Part shown: piece after piece, positions 23,931-33,900 of the stretch
Layout: each line of letters starts with the position of its first letter
Position numbering within the stretch: the first letter of the stretch is position 1
DNA from: Boswellia sacra
Lineage: Eukaryota > Streptophyta > Magnoliopsida > Sapindales > Burseraceae
Direction: 5' to 3'
NCBI GenBank assembly: GCA_013180625.2
Contig: SNVD02009519.1
Span: 2,942,501-3,006,500 of the forward strand
Length of the DNA stretch: 64,000 nucleotides
Program-made: the position numbers and the translations under genes
Notes under the pieces: model-generated
What the model was told of the DNA's origin: nothing
The model's input: the letters and a program-made list of their open reading frames with translations, nothing else
The model's database searches: none

Positions 23931-24851
23931 AAGAACCATTGTATAGCATAAGTATGCATAAAGTTTCCATATCCTGCATGATAAAGACATATCATATAAG
24001 TTCGTGGATAATAAATCATTACAAAATTGCTTACAAAAGGCACAAAAACGACATTTCTACCTAAACGCTCAACGAAACTCGACACAAACACTCAACACTC
24101 GACATCTCGACACGCGACATCCCGACATATTACATGTCGAGTGTCGGATACATGGTTCGAGACGTCGATATGTCGATTTTCACGTATCCGACACTCGACA
24201 TGTCAGATGAAAGGTAGTGTTGAATGTCGGATTAATAATCCGACACGACTCGACACATGCTTGTCGAGTGTCGAGTGGTGTCGCATGCAAGGTAGTGTCG
24301 AGTGTCGGATTAATATGTCTTCGAAAATAGACTGATATCGAGTGTCGGATTCACATCCGACACTCGCATCGTCTACCTCGCGACGGGTTTCGTCGGTTTT
24401 CAACCACATCAAACTACAAAAATCACATCATAACACTAGATTTATCCCTAAAAATACAGAATAAGTTCATAAATCCGACAGAAACTCAAATTCCTAATTA
24501 AAATTTCCTAAAAACTAAATCAAATCTAACAAAACAGAAAACAACCAAATAAATCACTAAAACTATGAAAAAACCGACAAATAAACGTACCTCAGTGTTG
24601 ATGGGTGTGTATCTCTGCGTCATCTTACTTCTATCCTCAGTCGATGCTCGTGTTAGTTTGCGTTTCGAGCGGTGTCGAGGGGTTTCGGTAATTTTTGACT
24701 GAAGAGGGAAATAAGACTTTGAAAAAAAATTGAATACATAAGGGTAATTGATTCTTTTTGTCAAGAAAGTGTCTATGGCATGAAAATTTTTTAGTATGTG
24801 TCTAAATTTCAATTAGGGTCCCTAATTGTGTCCATTTTTTCAATTTTTCCC
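23931..24851 (-). repeat. Right TIR of the MULE derivative
   Basis: Inverse of 22135-23007. It includes the tcgacactcgac-rich block (24070-24370) and the conserved outer end that reads gtgtctatggcatgaaaatt before the terminus. A second copy of the block at 24410-24700 is found at 42780-43020 in the larger MULE. Confidence 0.8.
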
Positions 24852-25594
24852 TAAATAAACTCATAGTTGGATAGAACCAAGTAGACCATAGGTGGAAATA
24901 AACTCATTCGCATGCACTTAAAGCATCCTGATATCGATATGGTAGATCAATCCACATTCAAAGTAAACCAACCAGGCAAAATAATTTGACATTAAGGGTA
25001 TAATGAGAACAAGTAAACACAAGAGAGCTCAAGAAAATTGGAGTGAAAGTTAGAGAAAGTAAAAGAGAGAAAAGAGAGTAAGCAAACTAAACCGCATTTA
25101 CGAAGAGTTGCCTAAGCCATATATTCTATTATTCAAGATACCAAGACCAAGTCCTTTATACATGGAAATTACAGCCGTCAATCTTTGACTAAAGAGAGGT
25201 GCAAAATAATTTGTATTACGAGTTTATACATTAACACAACGAAGGAAACAAAAGTTATAAACGTCAATGTAATTTTTCGGTGGTATTAAGTTTTGACTAA
25301 AAGGGTTAACATGTGGTGATAAAAATTCCACCCATTTGAAAAAACTTCGTAGATTTTTTGTTGTGGTATATACAATCAGAGTATGATACCATTAGAGTTG
25401 AGTTTGCTTCATGGTGCTGATGCATACTACACATATACAAATTCATCGTTACAAGCACTTGGGTTGGCTGGCTGGCTGGCTTTGCACCAACTATCAACTC
25501 TCCTCAAAGCATATCATGCCAACCCAGGTGCTTCAAACAATATTACGTAATTACATGAAAAGAAATTAAAAAGAAATGCACTTCAATCACCTGG

Positions 25595-28271
25595 GTTTTG
25601 GAAATTTTACCTGAGAATTTTAAAAATTTTAGGATAATCAAAATGATTTCAGTTAAAGCATGATATTTAAGATTTTGGAAATCTTCGAAATTCTGAACTA
25701 ATATTTTTGGAAATTAGTTAAATTTCGAAGTATAATTATATGAAAGAATGTTGTATAAAATATTACATCAAAAGTATGAGATTTTGAGATAGCTTATAGT
25801 GAGATGAAAAGTATTTTATTTTATGAATATTTTAGAAAGTTTTAGAAAGAGTAGAAGATTTATTTTTCTAGATAAATAGAGATATGTTTTAGTATTTACT
25901 TAGTTATGTTTATTTAGCATTTTATAGAATTTCTGAGAATCTTAGCGAATTTAGAAGAATTCAAGTTAGTTTGTATTTCTCATGGGTGGATAGATCTATT
26001 TGTTATATTTGCTTTCAATTATTAAGATGTTTCAAAGCTAGCTTTCAAAATAGTTATAGACATAAATTTTAGTTTCAGAAAAAAAATTTAAATTAGTTTT
26101 GAATAAAGATATATCACTTTGAAAGAAAGATTCATATTTTATATATGAATTGTTTTCTATATTATTACGGATGCATATTTTACCATTTTATGGAAAGTGT
26201 TAAAAGCAAAACAATTATGATCATATTTTTATAGCAATTTGATTTCAAGGATTTCTCAAAGTATTTGCAATTATTCTTTTAAATATTTATCATGGATTTT
26301 CAAGAATTCAGATATTATGAGTTTCAGTTTATATAAGTTTTACAAATTTTGATAAATCTGCTTGAGAAGTAATGGTTTAGCATATGAAGCAAATTTTGAA
26401 AAGAAATCAGTTTTAGCAAAAAAGAAGAAAGTTTAATTATATTATACTAAGCTAGTATCCAGCTCACTTAGACAGTAAGACAGCAGATTTCAGATAGAAA
26501 GATAGAGGCCTTTGGGGCTCGTTCAGACACACATAGAGGCTTTGGGCCGTGTGATCTGGGCGCTTTAGCCTTTTGGGAGTAGTTCTACGCATGCGTATGA
26601 TCAGATAGTAGGCCTGTGCGATGTTAGATCTCGCTAGGTACAGACAGCTCTGCCTGCGTGATGTAGATCTCACCAGGTAAGAGGAGATTCAGATAGTAGG
26701 CCTGTGCGATGTTAGATCTCGCCAGGTATAAATAGCTCTGCCTGCGTGATATAGATCTCACCAGGTAAGAGAAAATTCAGATAGCTCTGCCTGTGCGATG
26801 TTAGATTTTGCCGGGCAGGATCAGACAGTTTCAGGGTACTTGTTTAGTATAATGAAAAGAGTTTTGAATATGTTTATATGATTTAGTTTGAGAAAGAAGC
26901 AAGATTCATAAAGTTTCTTTTTGAAAGAAGATTTTTTTTAGAAAATTATATTTTGTATATTACATAACTAAAGCGATGATTTTAGCATATCATCATGAGT
27001 TTTATTTTATAAGATTGAGGAAATATGCATTCTTTTCATTGTTTTTAAAGAATATAGAATCAAGTAATTGGATTTGAAGATTTTTAATCAAGAGTTATTA
27101 GTTTTCAAAATTCTATGAGAGATTTGATGATATTTTGACAAGTACGATGAAATTTTCTTAAGTATAAGTATGAGATGAGATATTCTAGTCAGAAATGTAT
27201 TATATGATTTTATTATGAGATAGTCATAGTCATACAATCTATGAGTTATTTAGAAAATAAAATCAATAACTGATTTCGTATATGATGAGAGGAATATTAT
27301 TTGAAAGTTCTATATTAGTTGATTACTTATGGCTCGTGTTTATATTTTTTTTATATATAGAAAAGAAAGAGACATAGTGATACATTTTGCACTGTGTACG
27401 ATATTAGGTAAGGGTTCAAGGTAAAGGTACGTAAGTGAATTGCTTATATAATTGAAGAATATTAAGCTATTTTAGTAAGTAAGTTGAGGAATTATATAAA
27501 GTATTTTCTTTACAAAGAGTTAGTAAAATTTTTTTTTACAGTTGTTTTATAAGAATGAAGTTTAAAAGAAAGTTAGGAAGAAGTAGTAGTTTATACGTTA
27601 TTTTGAAAAGAAAAGTTTACTGGTTCTCTTTTAAATATTAATTAAACGTTGTAATTTTCTTTTAAGAAAATGAGATTTTTGAATAAAGCTTTATTCAAGA
27701 AATGAGTTATACGAAAGAAAGAAAGCAATATTTTATTTAAATAAAATTTGTCCACTCACTGAGCCTTTAGCTCATTCTTTTCCTATTCTTCTTCCCAACC
27801 AGGTACTGCAGGCTTGGTGCTAAGCTGTCTCTGATGCAAAGGAAGGCCACATGATGTATAATAATTATTTATGCATTTAAAATATTTTATTTTTATGTAT
27901 TTGTATAAATTTTTAAATATTAAGTATGTTGAGTATGATTTATTTATCTTTTAGGATATTGTGGTTGATAAGGACGAAAGTCCCAAAGGAAGTTGGGATG
28001 AGAAATATTTTAGAAGTGTAAAAATATGTGTTTTTGCAGGGGATTTTCTCCAAATTATAGGGGAAACTCTGCCGCTTTTTCATTAAAAATTTTCTGAGTA
28101 TTTTGTTTAGTATGTTACACAAAAGACTTGAACTAAAAATAATTTTTTATGAATAGTTTTATCAAAGCGACAGAGCAAAAAAATGTAGGAAGATAGTTAA
28201 ATGAAATACTGTTCTCTTAGTGAACAGTTTTAGGCACGACTTGCCTGTGTAGCTAGGGGCGGGTTGTGTCA
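25595..28271 (+). mobile_element. Solo LTR of a Tekay-related retrotransposon
   Basis: About 2.68 kb. It ends TAGCTAGGGGCGGGTTGTGTCA, nearly the end of the Tekay LTR at 9689-9710. It shares the block actaagctagtayccarytc...ctttgggccgtgtgatctgg (26440-26600) and the caaattataggggaaactctgcc block (28050-28072). No internal domain, primer site or second LTR was found, so it is a solo LTR. Flanks join into cttcaatcacctgcaactgcc. The target duplication looks like cctgg/cctgc, so the left border is approximate. Confidence 0.75.
26603..26820 (+). repeat. 88 bp tandem repeat inside the solo LTR, about 2.5 copies
   Basis: Units start at 26603, 26691 and about 26779 with agatag, each containing cctgtgcgatgttagat and a cctgcgtgatrtagatctc variant. 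The corresponding place in the Tekay LTR (near 8760-8810) has a single cctgagcgatcctagcc unit, so the array expanded in this LTR lineage. Confidence 0.8.
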
Positions 28272-28272
28272 C

Positions 28273-28465
28273 CTGCAACTGCCAAACCAGCAGCAAACTT
28301 CCTGGCAAAGACTACAACCGGCCTTTTACGATGGTTTCGTCTATTCTTCCAACCACCCTCAGCAACCTCTTCGTCTTCAACCTCAACTTTTCTGTTCCTC
28401 TCCTTATCCTCAACATTCCACTTAAGAAGCAGGGTCTCATGGCGACTCCGCCTCTGGCCGACAGG
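28273..28465 (-). other. Coding-like exon of unknown gene, cut by the solo LTR
   Basis: A minus-strand frame of 64 codons is open up to a GCAG|GT junction at 28273/28272. It reads in part RHETLLLKWNVEDKERN, KVEVEDEEVAEGGW and RPVVVFARKFAAGLAVAG. The composition is more coding-like than its surroundings. The solo LTR (25595-28271) inserted exactly at the apparent exon end, and the flank beyond it (cacttcaatcacc, read in reverse) would restore a GTGA donor. No start codon is evident and I do not recognise the protein. It may be a host fragment captured by the hAT-like element Y. Confidence 0.35.
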
Positions 28466-28643
28466 TCAAGCTCTGAGTTCGAAGTCGGTTTTATGCTTTT
28501 AGAGGGGGAGAGGGGTAGGCGCGTTGGTAGAGACGAATATTGACGATTCATACGTGAGCGTCGATGGGTAGAGTCGTGAAGCTGGAAGCTAGGAACTGGC
28601 AGTTAGAGACCGACAGGGATGGTTGATGGAGGAGAGAGAATAA

Positions 28644-28820
28644 GGGTGTGTTCTTTTATGAATCTAGTATTTTTGTTTTCAATTGAATTTAGAAATATGT
28701 GGTTGATTTTGAATTATTTTGAATTTTGAAAAGAATATGTGGTTGAGATTGAATGTAAATTGTATTAGAAAATGTGCAGCACAGAAAACAGGATTTGGAT
28801 TCATAAAAGAACAGAGTACA
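28644..28820. mobile_element. Small MITE-like inverted repeat
   Basis: About 175 bp with imperfect inverted termini GTGTTCTTTTATGAATC (28647) and GATTCATAAAAGAACAGAG. The interior is AT-rich and non-coding. The target duplication is not clear. Confidence 0.45.
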
Positions 28821-29408
28821 AGATTTTAAGGTTATCTTCTCTACAGATTTTGTTTTTATATCACTGATTCTGTGAGGTTTTGACTGCATAATAAGCTGCA
28901 AACAATCAATGAAAGTCAGACACATGGCAAAAATAATTTTTTTTTAAAAAATGTTTTTATCGGGTCGGTTATATCAGATTCAATAAAATAAACTCAATTT
29001 CTAAAAGATCAGATTAAATCAACCTGATTTTGGGTTTTTATTGTATACAACCCAATATTAATTCGAACAACCCGATAGAACTCGATCAGGTCATATAATT
29101 TTGAATACTCATATCTATGATTGTAATTGGTCTCTTTTTGAATCTAAGTGAGATTTCCACGCATTGGATTTTTTTTTCTTTTCTAACCTTTGTTGGCAAA
29201 GAACTAAATAACATTATAATTTCACATAAATTTTCATTTCGTTTTTATTATTACCCAACAGCAATGGAGCCAAATGTTGGATCGCATAAAGTAAACATTG
29301 AATTGTTAACATCCTACTCAAGTTTTCATGGTAGATTTACCAAGTAAATTTACAACTTCCAATTAGCTCTACAAGCTCTACTATAGCAATGCAAGACAAA
29401 TAAATGAC

Positions 29409-29506
29409 TCAAACTTCTATTTGACGAGCTTTATCATTGAGCTTTGGCATGGGTCCTTCCCATAACTCCATTAGCTCTTTCCTTAGCCATGAAATAACAA
29501 TTACAG
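29409..29506 (-). pseudogene. SPPL last-exon fragment at junction 1
   Basis: 98 bp copy of the 3' end of the SPPL coding region (compare 57885-57982). The frame VIVISWLRKELMELWEGP...RQIEV followed by TGA is intact, with a few residue changes. Reading upstream on this strand the sequence changes at 29506/29507 to CPSF100 intron 2, so this tail follows a CPSF100 5' fragment rather than the rest of SPPL. It is a duplication by-product. Confidence 0.9.
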
Positions 29507-29550
29507 AAATGTAGCAGAAGAGATAAGATGAGAAAAAGTGTGAAAATTAC

Positions 29551-29956
29551 CTACCGCCCAAGTTACTGATCGTACATAGTGAGGAGACCTAATCTATAGA
29601 CCGATTCAGTAGAAAAAATCGAAGCGAAAAAGGCGAGTTGCTTTATGGCGTAGGGGAGAGCGCCGAGGTAGAGTGTATGTGCATAAGAAAAAAGCACGAC
29701 GTCAACGGTCGAGGCTATCCTGAATGACAACGAACAAGTAGTTAGTCATGAACGGAGGAAGAAAAAAAGTAGAATTAAGTTGGGGAGAGAGAGAGAGAGA
29801 GACGTACTTGGCAAGAGGTTGAAAGAGAGAAGCATCGAAGTGATCGTTCCAGCCACAATCTACTAAGAAGTTGAAGCCGTCGAATGAGACTAGGTACGAT
29901 AATGGATTCTCGTTGTACACTCCACATAATGGAGTTACTTGTACTGATGTTCTCAT
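29551..29956 (-). pseudogene. CPSF100 5' fragment (exons 1-2), copy B
   Basis: Exon 1 homologue at 29956-29808 (149 bp, same length as the original) keeps ATG, with Gly2 changed to Arg, and an open frame. The GT-AG borders of intron 1 are kept. Exon 2 homologue at 29719-29551 (169 bp) is damaged: the HPDTLH block has become YAHTLY, and TAA replaces the codon after MYDQ near 29562. It ends 44 bp into intron 2 at the tandem junction. It could at most encode a truncated lactamase-fold N terminus of about 100 residues. Confidence 0.92.
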
Positions 29957-30125
29957 TCTCCTCTGATAACTTTCCCGAAACTTGAAAAGCAAAACAAAGC
30001 ACTGCGAGCTGTGTCGTGCTCTTCTTTGGAGTCGTTTACTATACTACTAAAACTTTGATCCTATTACTCGGGTCAACAAGGAAGAAAGGCCAGGACGATA
30101 TTGTTTTAAATAACTTTAACAAGAC

Positions 30126-30835
30126 AAAGGATGGCAAAATCTAGGTACGGGTGCGAGTTTCACATTTTCACCCCTAGATTGGATTAGATGTTATCCTCCC
30201 CAGTCACCGGATTTTCCCTGGAATTTTTGCATGTGGTGCGAATGCAGGTTTCCTCGGATATGTAATTCCCCTCCCTGCACCCGAATTTCACCCAGAATAA
30301 ATCCTCAGATTTTCTCGATTTGTGAATGACTTTTTTTGTTGGATTGGACTGAACAAATTTCTTTTGAGCTTTTTTGGGCTGATTAATCTAATGCAAGACT
30401 TAAGTCTATTCAAGGCTCTTTCTTTGAATTTGCTTTGGGCCTTTTCAAAATTATATTATAAAAGCCCAACATATTTTACAAATGTGATGATGTTAGATAT
30501 TAATTTTAAATTATTATAAGAAAAAAATTGATTTCAATTTATTTACTTATTTTTTCACTAGTAAAACATATTGCGGTTTGAATTTAACATTTTCAGTTTT
30601 TTTAACACTAGTACATGACTAATATAATATTATATATATAATTTTAATTTTTTAAAATATGTTATATTATTCGGTGCGGGTGAGGGGTGGGGAGGGTGTA
30701 TACCGCATTCAGACCACACCCGGAATAAATTTGTAAAACTTCACTCGTCCCCGCACTTTAATTCCGCAAATCCGAGAAAAATTGTCCTCGAAAAATCAAA
30801 GTACTCGTACAATCCGGTTTTTTTTGTCATCCCTA
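30126..30835. mobile_element. Non-autonomous hAT element, 710 bp
   Basis: Flanked by 8 bp duplications aacaagac (30118-30125) and aacaagag (30836-30843). The empty site is visible in copies A and C as aacaagac. Ends are AAAGGATGGCAAAATC and ...TTTGTCATCCCTA. The interior is AT-rich, with a cggtgcgggtgaggggtgg tract near the right end. No gene. Confidence 0.85.
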
Positions 30836-30982
30836 AACAAGAGGTCGTGTATATGTAAATATAATTAGTCAAATGTCATGATAATTGATAAATCATTATA
30901 TGTTTCATAATTGGAGTTGGGAACAACTAATAATTAAATAAATTAGCCTAAGTATTGACACTAGTGTTTTTTGAGTATTAAC

Positions 30983-33900
30983 TAGGGGTGTGCAAAAAAA
31001 TTCGACCCGACCCGATCCGATCGGGTTTGATCGGGTTGGTCGGGTTGGAATCGGGTTTTTTGTTATAGTAACCCAAAATCGGGTGCATATCTTTGGGTAT
31101 TACTGTTATCGGGTTGTATTCGGGTTTAACTAAGTCAACCCGAAATAAACCCGACCCGAACATCAATTTTTTTGAAAAATTATTTTTGACACGTGTCATT
31201 ATATTAGTGGAGAATTATATTATTTTATGATGGATGTTTCCATACTGGACAACTGATATAAATTCTTCATTTCAGAAATTGATACCCTAAAATTAAATCA
31301 GATCTAATTGAAAAAACCCATAATTCTCCTCTCAACTCCATATCTGATCTCTGAGCTAATGCATCTACGACAGAAACTTTCAGACCCCAGATCTCACCAG
31401 CTCTAGCTCACTCAGTTCTACCCAAAACCAGGTACTCGCTCTTTGTTTCTTTTCATCTGATCTCTGATATTACTTGCTTTTACTCCATTACGACACATGC
31501 GGAGAACTTTGTGCAATAAAGCGATAAATTTAGAGTCAGTCAAAGCGGGGATTGCCTTGTCTTGCATCATTGAGTGGTCTCACATGAACAATAATCGATA
31601 GAGCAAATTGTTCATGTAAGATGCTCTTACAATAGTTATATATCACACTTTTCATTTTCACACTCTGTGGCAAACAAAAAAATGTAAAAGTAAAGGATAT
31701 GATTGAAGTTAAATAGTGGCTCTTTTGCTTTTTAAGAGTTCTACTTGTTGTACATGAAAGGATTCGTTATCACACTAGCCAATGCTTCAAAAACTTGATT
31801 TATTGAATTTTCTTTCTTTTTTAGAAGTAATCGAGAATTAGATAAAGCCATTGATATATACATCTTAGGGGAATTTTCTCAACCAAAGAACTTAATTTTT
31901 GTATTCTTGGATCATGTTATTGAAAGTCATATTCAACTTCAACACCAAAGTAGAAAGAACCCAAATGTTATGATTGATCACGCATTAGCCAATGAAAATA
32001 AGATCAGTTAGACTATGAACCTAGAATTATACTTATAAATAGTCTATAAATTAAATTTATTGGTACTGAACACATCCTTGACAAATTACTTTATTAGTCA
32101 GCAAAAAAGACAAAAACATATGAAAAGCAACTAGTTCTAGTCAAACAATTTGTGATGAAACCAAATTAGTGGTGAAGGATGTGATTAAAGTTAAAATCCC
32201 GTTGCTTTTTTGTGTTAGTTTTTTTAAAAAGCTAGCAATGTAGCATGAACCCGAAGAAAATTCACTTAATTGATGGAAGAGAATTGATGTGATACATTGC
32301 AAAAAAGCATTAATTTTAATATGGATATAACAAGAATAATTATTGGTATTGATTTGATATTAAAGTAGAAACTCATTGTTTGATTTCATTCTTTTGAAGA
32401 CTTTGACTTACCTAACAACTCACCTAACACATTTTCTATATATTACCGTATCTATCTATATCAATTAATATTTAATCAATTTTATAATAGTTTCTTGATT
32501 CTCTTCTTTTTACTTGATTCCTGCCATGGTTGGCCTCTGTTGTTTTTGCGTTGTGCTGCTGCTTCCATTAAAATTTAAAATCATATAATCTAAAAGTGCA
32601 TTTTGTATAAACTAAAATGTACTTTTTATGAATCAAAATTAAATAAACTAAAAAATTTATAAACTGAAAATTTTAAAACTGAATTGTAATTATTATCTTT
32701 TACGTATTTGTTACTTTGAGATATTAATTACTCATCTAGATTGAAATATATTCAATTTAGATGAGTAATTATTGATGAGAAATATATTTTGTATGAATTG
32801 GAATTGTTTATAAACTAAATTTGGTTTTTTTTTTTTTTTGTAGGTATTATGACTTCTGAATCCATTACTCATATTCCTACTGAAGATAACCCTGAAGAAG
32901 TGAGTAATGAAGCTATAACTCGAATAAACAAGAGAAAAAAACCTCAAATATCCGGTGTATGGGATCATTTTAAAAAAACTGAAGGTGGTAAGTGTATTTG
33001 TACCTATTGTGGGAAGACTTTTCTTTGTGATAGTAAGAAGCATGGGACTAAAACACTATGGAATCATTTAGAGAGATGCCCCAAATACATTTTGAGTGAG
33101 CAACAAGCAGTGAAGGATGAGAAACAGACAGTTCTTTCTTTTGGTCCAAAAAAATTAGAAAGTGGGACAGCTAGTAGCCTTATAGGCATAGGGTTTGATA
33201 AGGAGGCTATTAAGAGGGCGGTTGTGGAGATGATTATTATAGATGAGTTACCTTTTAAGTTTGTGGAGAATAAAGGGTTTGAGTATCTTATGCGTGTTGC
33301 ATGTCCCAAGTTTGAATGCCCATCAAGAACAACAATAGCAAGAGATATTTTTTCTTCATTCTTGAGTAAGAAGGAAAATTTGAAGAAGTATTTCAAGTCA
33401 AGCAAGGTTAGGGTGTCGCTCACTACAGATATTTGGACTTCAATATAGAATTTGAATTATATGGTGATTACAGCACATTTCATTGATGATAACTGGAATT
33501 TGCACAAAAGGATTTTGAGCTTCTCGTAGATTGTGAATCATAAAGGGGAGACCATTGGGAAACAAATTGAGGCGTGCTTGCATGATTGGGGATTAGAGGA
33601 TGTATTCACAATCACAGTGGATAATGCAAGTGCAAATGAAGTGGCAATCAATTATATAAAGAAAAAGTTGCAGGGTTGGAAAGCTAATGGGCTTATTCTT
33701 CATGGAGATTACATGCATGTGCGTTGTCTTGCCATGTGGTAAATCTCATTGTCACTAAAGGTCTAAAAGATCTTGATAGCTCCATTGCTAGTATTCATAA
33801 TGCTGTTCGTTATGTGAGATCGTCCCCTGCAAGGTTGCAAAGATTTATGACTTGTGTTGAGCATGAAAAGATTCAATACAAGGGGAATTTAGTAATGGAT

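Larger units (their letters stand above)
22135..24851. mobile_element. MULE deletion derivative with long TIRs (Ulp1-MULE family)
   Basis: 2717 bp between 8 bp target duplications TAAATAAA (22127-22134 and 24852-24859). Ends are GGGAAAATTAAAAAAATGG and the inverse ...CCATTTTTTCAATTTTTCCC. TIRs are very long, about 22135-23007 and 23931-24851, and share the same motif order with the 36851-47348 element. Between them lie the 5' end of a DUF1985-type gene on the plus strand and the N-terminal part of a MURA-type transposase on the minus strand. The middle of both genes is missing, so this is an internal-deletion derivative. Confidence 0.85.
21938..29113. mobile_element. hAT-like element Y (degenerate, carrying a MULE, a solo LTR and a MITE)
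   Basis: Starts TAGGGGTGCACACCGGTC immediately after cttgggat. The start is followed by cgggtcgggtt motifs like those at the left end of the 30983 hAT. The matching right side (28960-29113) holds reversed motifs (aacccgatagaac, gggtcggtt) and ends just before tctatgattgtaattgg, where the native unit resumes. The right terminus and target duplication are degraded, so the right end is uncertain by some 10-20 bp. No transposase was seen. The native interior (24860-25594 and 28272-29113) holds only one coding-like exon, at 28273-28465. Confidence 0.45.
6557..29506. repeat. Tandem duplication unit, copy A (SPPL-CPSF100 intergenic segment)
   Basis: First of three tandem copies. Native pieces are 6557-7231 (CPSF100 intron 2 start, exons 2 and 1, promoter), 17058 to about 17755, and about 29114-29506 (SPPL 3' flank plus the last 98 bp of SPPL coding sequence). 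Removing the insertions (Tekay element 7232-17057; hAT nest 17756-29113) leaves a unit of roughly 1.8 kb. Markers shared by all copies include aacaactaataattaaat (near 17088, 30926 and 48457) and cataactcYattagct near the right end. The right border lies inside SPPL last-exon homology. Confidence 0.85.

Noticed and set aside
22529..24412. Open frames rich in Arg, His, Ser and Thr in the MULE TIRs
   Set aside because: They arise from overlapping tcgacac/gtcgagt motifs with few stops and occur in both orientations.
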